Of a DNA stretch of 64,000 nucleotides, positions 34,839 through 43,600 are shown in pieces. The DNA lies in contig BCHX01000002.1 of the NCBI GenBank assembly GCA_001599755.1, positions 2,728,001 to 2,792,000 of the forward strand. Reading direction: 5' to 3'. A program made the position numbers and the translations under genes. Source of the stretch: Gliomastix tumulicola (taxonomy: Eukaryota > Ascomycota > Sordariomycetes > Hypocreales > Bionectriaceae). The notes beneath the pieces are model-generated. The model saw only the letters and a list, made by a program, of their open reading frames with translations. It ran no database searches and was not told the origin of the DNA. The number at the start of each line of letters is the position of its first letter. Position 1 is the first letter of the stretch.

Positions 34839-34922
34839 ATTATTTCCATTTGGCTAACTCGTCTTGCAGTCTGCTGGGAGTACATTGGACTGGGTAAGGG
34901 AAAGATTGAGGTCGAGGCTTAA
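33515..34922 (+). CDS. AIF/AMID-like FAD-dependent pyridine nucleotide oxidoreductase
   Basis: Three exons, 33515-33713, 33770-34777 and 34870-34922, giving 419 residues. The N-terminal FAD-binding beta-alpha-beta reads VFVAGGCYAGLSTALNLL (GGSYAG-like variants are usual in fungal AMID proteins). The NAD(P)H-binding fold has GVVVVGGGAVGIEMAAEL near residue 175, and the second FAD motif HFCGGDAAQW is near 312. The last exon encodes only ICWEYIGLGKGKIEVEA. Family members oxidise NAD(P)H and pass electrons to quinones or other acceptors; the fungal AifA/AMID type is linked to oxidative stress. I see no N-terminal mitochondrial presequence or membrane anchor. Three iron-repressor-type GATA sites in its promoter and its place beside the siderophore genes suggest iron-repressed expression and perhaps a reductase role in iron metabolism. 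Intron 2 contains a run of 39 T. Confidence 0.85.
34798..34836. repeat. Poly-T homopolymer of 39 nt inside an intron
   Basis: Uninterrupted T run between the GTAAGC donor at 34778 and the CTAAC branch site near 34854. It makes a polypyrimidine tract far longer than usual for the short introns in this window. Its exact length is prone to sequencing error. Confidence 0.9.
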
Positions 34923-35252
34923 AATGCTACTTTTCACGATTTATGGTCTTGGTATAAATCTGGCGTATGGCGTAGTCTTGATTCTGCTTGATATATGGGC
35001 ACAACAGACAGTCCAAGCAGACAACATTTCTGTACATATTCTATGCATATCGTCTGCTCCTCGAAGCAGCTTGAAAATACAAAAAATTCCTACACTGCGC
35101 TGCGCTGCACTGCACTACACTCCTCGCCATCTCGTTGCTTGTTTTGGGGTAGCCTCGGAGTAAGACAAGAAACACTAGACTCGTCCCAGTTATGCCTATA
35201 CCGGAAGGTCAGACACGCAAAGGGGACAGACACCCAAGAAGAGCAGAAAATT

Positions 35253-35261
35253 TTATCAGAT
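35253..35261 (-). promoter_or_regulatory. Iron-repressor GATA site (ATCTGATAA on minus strand)
   Basis: Plus-strand TTATCAGAT, an exact ATCWGATAA on the other strand, about 600 bp upstream of the sidF-like ATG. Confidence 0.6.
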
Positions 35262-35368
35262 CCGACAAGTGCCGACGTCCGGCGCCGGACTCGGAGCTCC
35301 GGCGGGGGGGTCACCTTTTTTCGCGTTCTTCTTGTGCAGAGCTCTCGCCATTTCTCTTACGCATCGAG

Positions 35369-35377
35369 TTATCAGAT
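35369..35377 (-). promoter_or_regulatory. Iron-repressor GATA site (ATCTGATAA on minus strand)
   Basis: Second exact ATCWGATAA in this promoter, 107 bp after the first and about 480 bp upstream of the sidF-like ATG. Both copies share the flank TTATCAGATCCG. Confidence 0.65.
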
Positions 35378-35859
35378 CCGTCTTAGCCGGGCCCTTTGAG
35401 GGGTGGCGTCGGACCCCTGATCACAGCCACGTCCAAGGATGAGGTATTAAATCCAGGGCCTCTCGGAGTGGCAGCATGTCTTGGGCTCTTGGCTCTTAGC
35501 ACCCTGCAGGAAGCCCGTGTGTATGGGGCAGCTATACACCAACTAATACTGTAGTAGTAGTAGTAGTATTTACCCACCGGGTACGGTACAGGTACTTCTT
35601 GTCCGTCTCCATGTACATGTACATGAACATTCGCAACGTCACTGATTATTTGGTGGTCGTGGTGGTTTCCGTCGGCAGTTGGTGGGATTGGAGCTTGCCC
35701 TCCTTCGTGATGCCGAGGGTTGGATGACGGAAGAGAGCTCTGGGCCGGTCTTCCTGCCTTGCTCTTTCTTCCGTTCTCTCTCACTCTCTCTCTCTATCAA
35801 TGTCATTGCCATTGTAACTGTAATCGTCAAGACAGCATCGCAAAGAGCAGCAGTTCACC

Positions 35860-37295
35860 ATGGCTCCCCCCCAATTGAGCTCGCTGTCGCCCAGCGACAC
35901 GGTCATCAAGCTCCCCCATCCCTACCACACGGCCTACACCGTCCAGAAATCCTCAGACGCGCTCTTCCGCATCGAGCCGTCCTCCTCCAGCAAGCAGCAG
36001 CCGCCCGTCCAGCTTCACAACGCCGACCTGCTCTTCACCGAGCCGACGGACCTCCGATCCAGCGAGCTCCCTTCTCCCTCCAACAACGGGCCCTGGGCCC
36101 GAGCCAGACGCTCCCCCGCCGTCGCCGCGAGCTGGAGCAGCGCCTCGGCGCCGACACTCGCGCAGGCATGGCTGCTGCTCTACGTGCTCTTCACGGTGCG
36201 TCCGTCCATGGAGACGCTGCGCCTCGAGCTCAAGGGCAAGGACGCCGCTCTGCTGGCAGCTCAGCTCCAGGATGTGCTCCTCGCCACCGCTCACCCGGAG
36301 CTGCCCCCGTCGCTGGCCTCGTCTAAGCAGCCCGAGACGAGCGCGGACGTCGTTGTTGTTCTCGCTCTGAGGAGCACCTTCTGGCAGGGCGCGGGCTCCC
36401 CCTTCGGCCCGCGTCCCGCCTGGCTGCCGGCCGAATCCCCTTCCTCGCTCGTCAACCCTCTCTCCTCCTACCCGCTCACGCCCCTCGAGCACACCATCAC
36501 CGTGGCCAGCGCCGGCGACCCCCAGGACCCGGAGCGCTACCAGCAGTCCTACCACCCGATCCGGCCCGCGAAGCCCGCGCCCGGCGCCGTCGTGTACAGC
36601 CGCTGGATCCCGCATCTCGGGGAGGAGTTCTCGATGGTGTCGCTGGACTGGCAGAGCGAGGAGCATCTGAACCTGTTCCACACGTGGCAGAACGACCCGC
36701 GCGTGAGCCAGGGGTGGAACGAGACGGGCACGCTGGAGCAGCACCGGGAGTATCTGCGCAAGATTCACGTCGATCCGCATCAGGTTGCGCTGCTGGCCAA
36801 GTGGGACGACGCCTACTTTGCCTACTTTGAGGTCTACTGGGCCAAGGTACCCATCCCTTCCCCTTTCACACACACTCTCTCTCTCTTCATCCCCTGATCT
36901 GTGAGACATCTCGTTGACCCCGCTCTCTCCAGGAGGACCGTCTCGGAGGCTACTTCGACGCCGGCGACTTCGACCGCGGCCGGCACTCCCTCGTCGGCGA
37001 CGTCCGCTTCCGAGGCCCGCACCGCGTCACGGCCTGGTGGTCCAGCCTGATGCACTACCTCTTCCTCGACGACCCGCGCACCACGGCCGTCGTCGGCGAG
37101 CCCAAGGACATCAACTCGACCGTCGTCATGTACGACCTCATCCACGGCTTCGGCATCGACAAGTTCGTCGACCTGCCGCACAAGCGGAGCGCCCTCGTGA
37201 GCTGCTCGCGGGGCCGCTTCTTCCAGCTGTCGCCGCTGGGCGAGAGCGAGAAGGCTGTGGGCGGGATGAAGATTGGTCTGGTGCCGAAGCTGTAA
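35860..37295 (+). CDS. sidF: SidF-like hydroxyornithine N-acyltransferase (siderophore biosynthesis)
   Basis: Two exons, 35860-36846 and 36933-37295, giving 449 residues, close to the known length of SidF. The C-terminal half is the IucB/MbtK-type GNAT acyltransferase domain of siderophore enzymes: WIPHLGEEFSMVSLD, LNLFHTWQNDPRVSQGWNETG, then FAYFEVYWAK, and after the intron EDRLGGYFDAGDFDRGRH, RFRGPHRVTAWWSSLMHY and FLDDPRTTAVVGEP. The N-terminal 200 residues are a divergent acyltransferase-like half with low-complexity inserts. SidF transfers anhydromevalonyl from CoA to N5-hydroxyornithine for fusarinine-type extracellular siderophores. SidL, which uses acetyl-CoA, is the alternative; the adjacent SidI-like ligase and NPS6 favour SidF. 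The C-terminus VPKL is a plausible weak PTS1, fitting the known peroxisomal location of SidF. Two iron-repressor sites lie upstream. The gene converges on the sidI-like gene with 133 bp between stops. Confidence 0.85.
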
Positions 37296-37428
37296 AATCA
37301 TGACGTGATGTTTCAAGCGACCTAGTCTTGTATAGTCCTCTTCTATCTAGTAGTCTTATTCTATCTACCTGCTTAGTTACGTACAACAACAAAAAAGGAT
37401 CTGGTTTTATTTCTTTTTCACCGTGCAT

Positions 37429-39228
37429 CTACAGCTTCGACGCAGCCACCCGCTTCTGCAGAAGCTCGTCGCCCAGCTTCGCCATCTCAAACTTCTTCAC
37501 CTTGCCGCTGCCCGTCAGAGGGACCGTCGCCGGTACCGGGCCCTGTCCGAGCCAGAAGATGTGTGTGGGGGACTTGTGCTTGCCGAGGTTGCTCTTCACC
37601 CACTCCCTCAGCTTCTCCTCTTCGGGCTGGCGTCGTCCCTCAGCAAGCTCGACGAAGGCGCCGACGACTTCGCCGTAGTGCTTGTCCTTGAGACCGACAA
37701 CGATGGCGCGGCTGATGGCGGGATGGGCCATGAGACGCTCCTCGATCTCGAGCGGGTAGATGTTCTCGCCTCCTAGAGTGCCAACGAGTCAGATACGTTC
37801 GATAGAAAACGGGGGTAGATAGATGTTCTTACCTCGAATGATAATGTCCTTGAACCGACCCGTGATAGTGCAGTATCCATCCTCGTCAAACACCGCCTCA
37901 TCGCCCGTGTGCAGCCACAGCACGCCCGCGCCATCCCTCACCATGACCTCGTTCGTCTTCTCCGAGTTATTCCAGTACCCAGCCTGAAGCTGATAACCAG
38001 CAATGCACAGCTCGCCCCTCGCGCCGACAGGCACAGTCCGGCCATCACGGTCGACAATCTTGGCCTGCGCATGCGGCATGAGTGTGCCCACTGTCGTCAG
38101 TCTTCTTCCCATGGCATCGTCGGTGAAGGCATTGAAGCACGTCGGCGAGGCCTCGGTCAGCCCGTAGCTGCTCGTGAACTCGGTCATGCCGAACTTGCTC
38201 ACGAGGAGCTCCATCAGATACCGCGGAACAGGAGCGCCGGCGATGATGCCCGTGCGGAGGTTGTCGCAGTTGAAGCCCTCGGGCATCTTGGACTGGAAGA
38301 GGGAGTCAAACATGGCCGGGACGCCGTGGATGGCAGTGCAGGCTTCGTCTGAGATGGCGGCAAGCGTGGACGGGATGTCAAACACCTCGGCCGGGTACAC
38401 AATCTTGGCGCCGTGCGTGACGACAGCGAGCAGACCAAGAACGAGACCGAAGCAGTGGAAGAGCGGCGGCGGGCAGCAGAGCACGTCTTCGGAGGTGAGG
38501 CGCATCCTGTCGCCGATGAAGCGCGAGTTGTTGACCAGATTGTGGTGCGTGAGCATGGCGGCTTTAGGCAGGCCCGTCGTCCCGCTCGTGAACTGGAGAT
38601 TCACGACCTGGTGAGGTAGGACCTTGTGCATGGTATTGTATAGCCTCTGGTAGTTCCTCTGGCTTTTCTTCTGCGCCGATCGTACCAGATCGTCGTACGT
38701 CGGGTACTTGCTGCCAGCTTCCTCGCCCCTAAGAATCACAACATGCGGTCCGGTGCCCTCGTTCTCCAGCTCGGTCAACAGCCTGGAGTTGTCCAGCCGG
38801 CCAATGTGCCTCGTCGTGAAGAAGACCTTGCATCCGGAGAAGGATAGGCCGTACATGGCCTCGGTAGGGGTATAGGTATTATTCAAGATGACGAGAATAG
38901 CACCGATCTTGGCCGCGGCGAAGAAGACAGCGGCGTACTGCTCGCAGTTGCCAGCCATAATTCCAATCCGGTCTCCGGGGCCGACGCCCATGTCGAGCAG
39001 GGCCTGAGCCAGGGACGAGCTCTGCTGGTTGAGCTCATTGTACGTCCACCGGGCGCCGGTCCAGGGAATGACGAGGCACTCCTTGGTGCCGTACTGGTAT
39101 GTCTGTAGCTCGAGGAGTTCGCCGAGCGTCAGGTCGACGAGGGGAGGATCGGCAGGGCCATGGAGATGTGAGAGCCTCTGCTGAGGAACGGCCGAGTCCG
39201 GCACGACGGTCTGCGCTGGAATCGACAT
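37429..39228 (-). CDS. sidI: SidI-like acyl-CoA ligase with peroxisomal SKL terminus
   Basis: Two exons, 39228-37833 and 37772-37429, giving 579 residues. It is a full ANL-superfamily adenylate-forming enzyme: the phosphate loop LQFTSGTTGLPKAAM near residue 210, SYGLTEASP near 352, LHTGDEAVFDEDGY near 440, GRFKDIIIRGGENIYPLEIE across the intron, and a C-terminal lysine motif TGSGKVKKFEM. It resembles the ACSF2/SidI branch of acyl-CoA synthetases. SidI activates mevalonate as mevalonyl-CoA, the first step in making the anhydromevalonyl group of fusarinines; the family fits, but the substrate is inferred from the neighbourhood. The protein ends in AASKL, a textbook PTS1, so it should enter peroxisomes. 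It diverges from NPS6 across 1.46 kb holding two iron-repressor sites. Confidence 0.85.
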
Positions 39229-39681
39229 GATGATGCTCTCTCGTCCTGTTGCTGGGAAGGTATTTCGGTCCTAGAGGCTAGACGACCTGACGATAACCTC
39301 TTTTTTTTTCTGGACCCAAGGGCAGGGAGACCCTCGGATAGAATAGGCCATGGACTCGGATCTACACCAGACGTCAGCGGCCCCAAGACGGTGGTGGCCA
39401 GGACCGAGCTGAACGGGCTGGGCTGGGCTGGTGGCCGGTCCTGGTCTGGCAGGTCGTGTACCCTTGTTGTACCGCCTCGTACCGCCAAGTACTGCCTCGT
39501 TTGGGATCAAGCCCTTCTGGAACGCCACCGTCTTCCATGATGCAGGGCCAGGAGGTGGCTGCAATGGCGCCATGCATGCATTAGTGGGGGAGCAGGACCG
39601 TCCAAGACTTCAAGTACCTGTCCGAGGCGTCGCAAGTACCGGTACTTGGCCCCACTCCGCCCATATCAATCTAATCTGATC

Positions 39682-39690
39682 ATCAGATAA
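39682..39690 (+). promoter_or_regulatory. Iron-repressor GATA site ATCAGATAA
   Basis: Exact ATCWGATAA within CTGATCATCAGATAAG, where an inverted CTGAT half-site precedes it. It is about 450 bp from the sidI-like ATG and 1.0 kb from the NPS6 ATG. Confidence 0.7.
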
Positions 39691-40174
39691 GATTGGACAG
39701 CAGCAGCATCACCACCAAACAGAACACCGTGCAGGTGATGGAGTCTCTCCACCATCCCCTTCTCCTCCCTCGGCATGAAAATTTTCTTCTCTTCTTCAAC
39801 CACATCAGCTCATCCCCTCCATCCCTCCCTCATCAGACCAAGTGGGGGAACGCCCTCGCTCTCTGTACGGCGCTTGGCTGAACCACGCACTCACGGACGC
39901 GCGCGCGTCACAAGCTAACGCAGAGCATGGAGGGCGAGGGACGACAAAACGGCAATGAATGTCGCTCATCCCACCCACCTGCCTGTTCCATGACATAATG
40001 CCATTATCCCATCCTTGCCCCTTCCCTGCTTGCCTCCCACCCTCGCCCAGAGCGATCAGCCTGCTCCGGCATCGCAGCTCGCCTCACTTCCTTTGCTGGC
40101 TGGCGGTCCACTTGAATTCGAATCCGAGGGGGCGATCGGAGGGTATCCTGGCATCATCGTCTCCTCTTCTTTTT

Positions 40175-40183
40175 TTATCTGAT
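40175..40183 (-). promoter_or_regulatory. Iron-repressor GATA site (ATCAGATAA on minus strand)
   Basis: Plus-strand TTATCTGAT after a T run, an exact ATCWGATAA on the minus strand, about 510 bp upstream of the NPS6 ATG. Confidence 0.7.
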
Positions 40184-40690
40184 CCGAGCAGTGGCCAATG
40201 TCCCGGCAAGTATCTTCAAGTCCCTGGTCCCCCTGGACACAAGCTCGCCCTCCACTCCTCCTCGTTCTCTCTGGTGCTCGAGCCCACCCAATATGACCAA
40301 TGTGGTGTCCAGGTAGCGTCGCATTGAGCGTAACGTGATCTCTTCAACGGCTTAATCCGGCAACTGCGTAGTTCGTGCACCCCTCGTACCATTCGGGGTC
40401 GTTTATGCAACCGCAGCGTTAGTACTGCTAGTATAGTCATGGCGTTCCACATTTTGCATGTGAAGCCAGGCCACGCGATGCATCATTGGCGAAGAAGAGT
40501 CGAGACGCCTGGGGACAGCAGGTGTGAAAGTGCAGTGGCACCTTTGAGCCAATTTCAGGCTCCGGTTATGAGGAACTCGGCAGGCTGTAGCTGTGATCGC
40601 CCGTCCTCACCTTGAATCCTCGTACATTCTCACACGTACCATACACACATACATGCCCATTTCTTCCCATGAAGTGAACCTACCATCAAC

Positions 40691-43600
40691 ATGCGCATCA
40701 TTGACAACGAGGGCGGCGGAAGTGCTCGATCCCTGAGCCAACACCACCTACCCAATGAAAATGACACCGATACTCCTCAGGAGAAGCTGCCCTCGCTGGA
40801 TATACCAGCTGAGGAGGAGACCAAGACGGATGATGGAGTGACGAATACGCACCTCACGCAGCTGTGGGAGTGGAATCAGACAGTCCCGCCGCTGATCCAG
40901 AGATGTATGCACGACATCTTCGTCGAGCAGGCCCAGGCTCAGCCGGATGCCATTGCCCTCCAGTCCTGGGACGGCCAGCTTACGTACGCCGAAGTCGATG
41001 CTCTTTCCACAAAGCTTGCTCTTCACCTCATCGCCAGAGGCGCACAAATCGGAACGCGGATACCGCTATGTTTCGAGAAGTCCATGTGGGCTCCCGTCGC
41101 CCTTCTCGGCATCATGCGGTCCGGAGCGACGTTCTCTCTTACCGATCCCAGCCAGCCCGAGGCGAGACTCCGAACCATCGTCGAGCAGACCGGCGCGAAG
41201 CTGGTCCTTACCTCGCCGGCGCATCAGCACCTCGGACAGACCATTTCGGCCGCCGATGGCCAGGTCCTCGCCATATCACGCGAATTCTTCGACTCGGATC
41301 CCGAGCTCCCCCCCTCCAGTGACTTACCTAAAGTCCCGACGACCACTCCCATGTACATTATCTTCACATCCGGCAGCACGGGGAAGCCCAAGGGCGTCGT
41401 CATCTCCCACGAGAACTACACGAGTGGCGCGCTGCCGAGAGCAGAGGCCGTGGGGTACAAGTCGACGTCAAGATGCTTCGACTTCCCGTCGTACGCTTTC
41501 GACGTCAGTATAGACTGCATGCTCTGCACGCTTGCGGTCGGAGGACGGGTGTGTATTCCCTCAGAGGAGGCCAGAATGAACGACCTCAGCGGCGCCATCC
41601 GAAGCAGCAATGCCAATATGGTCCACATGACACCTTCAGTGGCAAGAGTGCTGGACGCGGATATCATCCCCTCGTTGGATGTGCTTGGCCTTGGCGGCGA
41701 GGCCGTATCTTCGAGCGACGCGGCGGCTTGGAGCAAGCACACGAACCTTGTTATCGCGTACGGTCCGTCAGAGTGTACTGTTGGATGCACGATCAACAAC
41801 ACGGTGACTGTGTCCACCGGTATCGGAAAGGGATGTGGTGGCGTAACGTGGATCGTCGACCCCGAGGACCACAACCGCCTGACGCCCGTTGGTGAAGTTG
41901 GCGAACTTATCATCGAGGGCCCGTTGGTCGGCATCGGGTATCTCGACGAGCCAGAAAAAACAGCACAAGTGTTCGTCGAGGACCCGGTTTGGCTTCTCCG
42001 TGGACATGGCTCTATCCCTGGCCGCCACGGCCGGCTGTACAAGACGGGTGATCTCGTCAAGTACGAGGACAACGGGTCCGGCTCCATCGAATTTGTCGGC
42101 AGGAAAGACCAGCAGGTGAAGCTTCGCGGACAGAGAGTCGAGCTGGCAGAAGTAGAGCACCACCTCCAGGCCTGCCTACCACAAGGCGTCAAGGTCGCAG
42201 CAGAAGTCATCAAGCCTGAGGGCGGAAGCCCAACGCTCATCGCCTTCCTTTCCGAGCCTCAGGCCGCAGGCAGCCCAACCTCGAGCGAGGAATTCCTCGT
42301 CGAGCCTTCACCAGAACTCGCAGTTGTCCTGGCCTCTGTTGATACGACTATGGGATCCAGAGTCCCTCGGTACATGGTCCCAGCTGCCTTCATCACACTC
42401 CGGGATATGCCGTACCTAGTATCACGCAAGCTCGACAGAAAGAAGCTGCGCGAAATCGCTACCTCCATCCCTCGCGAGAGACTCGCGCGATCGCAAAACG
42501 CCGCGGCCGATGACGAAGAACCGGAAACTACCGAGGAGAAGCAGCTAGCAAACTCCTGGCGGAGGGTCTTGGGCGAGAACATTGTCGTTTCAAGGCAGAG
42601 CAACTTCTTCCATCTCGGAGGAGACTCCCTACGAGCCATGAAGCTTATCGCCGCAGCAAGGGAGGAGGGACTCGCGGTGACCGTCGCCGATGTTTTCAAA
42701 TACCCGGCTCTGTCAGCCATGGCAGAGAAAACCTCCAAGCTCACAGATACAATTCAAGAGGAGATCCCACCTTTCTCTCTCCTCGAGGATTGGGATGCAG
42801 AGGAGGCACGGCAGCAGGCAGCAAGCCTCTGCGGCATCAATGTCGAGAGTATCGAGGACGTGTATCCGTGCACGCCACTTCAGGAGGCTTTGATGGCGCT
42901 GTCGGCCAAGGTCAAGGAGGCGTATGTGGCCCAGAGAGTCGTCGAGCTGGACAGTCTCGCAACTGCAGAAAAGCTCGCCGCTGCGTTCGGCGTTGCTCAG
43001 AAAGGCTGCCCTATCCTCCGAACTAGGATTGTGCAGGCTTCTGGTCGGGGCTTGATGCAAGTCGTGGTTCGGGGCGACATCCAATGGTTCTCTGGTTCCA
43101 ACATCGACGAGTATCTCGTCTCGGATCGGGACGAGGCCATGGATCTCGGGCGTCCCCTGATCAGATATGCCGTGATCCAGGAGCCAGGAAGTGATAGAGC
43201 CTCCTTTGTCCTCACAATGCACCACGCCCTGTACGACGGATGGGCGATGCCACTCGTGGTCGAACGAGTAAACAAGGCGTACCAGGACCAGACGCTGAGC
43301 CGCCCGGCCGAGTTCAAGCATTTCATCAAGTACCTAATGACCCAGAAGAGGGAGGAGTCCGAGGCATTCTGGCGTGAACGTCTGCAGGGAGCATCAGGAC
43401 CTCAGTTCCCGTCACTGCCATTCCAGGGATATCAGACGCAGGCTGACTCCCTCCTCGAATTGTACGTGCCGTTGGAGAGGCAGCCTGCCGCCAACGTGAC
43501 GATTGCAACGGTCATTCGAGCAGCATGGGCTATTGTGGCCTCGCAGTATATCGACACGACCGACATCGTCTTTGGAGAGACCCTGACCGGGCGGAATGCA

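Larger units (their letters stand above)
34923..35859. promoter_or_regulatory. Promoter region of the SidF-like gene
   Basis: About 940 bp carrying the 3' region of the flavoprotein gene and the sidF-like promoter, with two ATCWGATAA sites (minus-strand orientation), a TAG repeat near 35550-35566 and a CT-rich stretch (about 35760-35800) shortly before the ATG at 35860. Confidence 0.6.
39229..40690. promoter_or_regulatory. Shared divergent promoter region, sidI-like / NPS6
   Basis: Gene-free 1.46 kb between two divergent siderophore genes. It holds two exact ATCWGATAA sites and T-rich runs near 39301 and 40170, the latter overlapping the second site. Short open frames here show no homology. 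Confidence 0.7.

Noticed and set aside
35953..36909. 318-codon minus-strand frame opposite the sidF-like gene
   Set aside because: Shadow of a GC-rich coding exon; composition is Arg/Gly/Glu with no domain.
40105..40135. tRNA-like T-loop sequence (TTCGAATCC) near 40115
   Set aside because: No matching acceptor, D or anticodon arms can be folded around it. A chance match.
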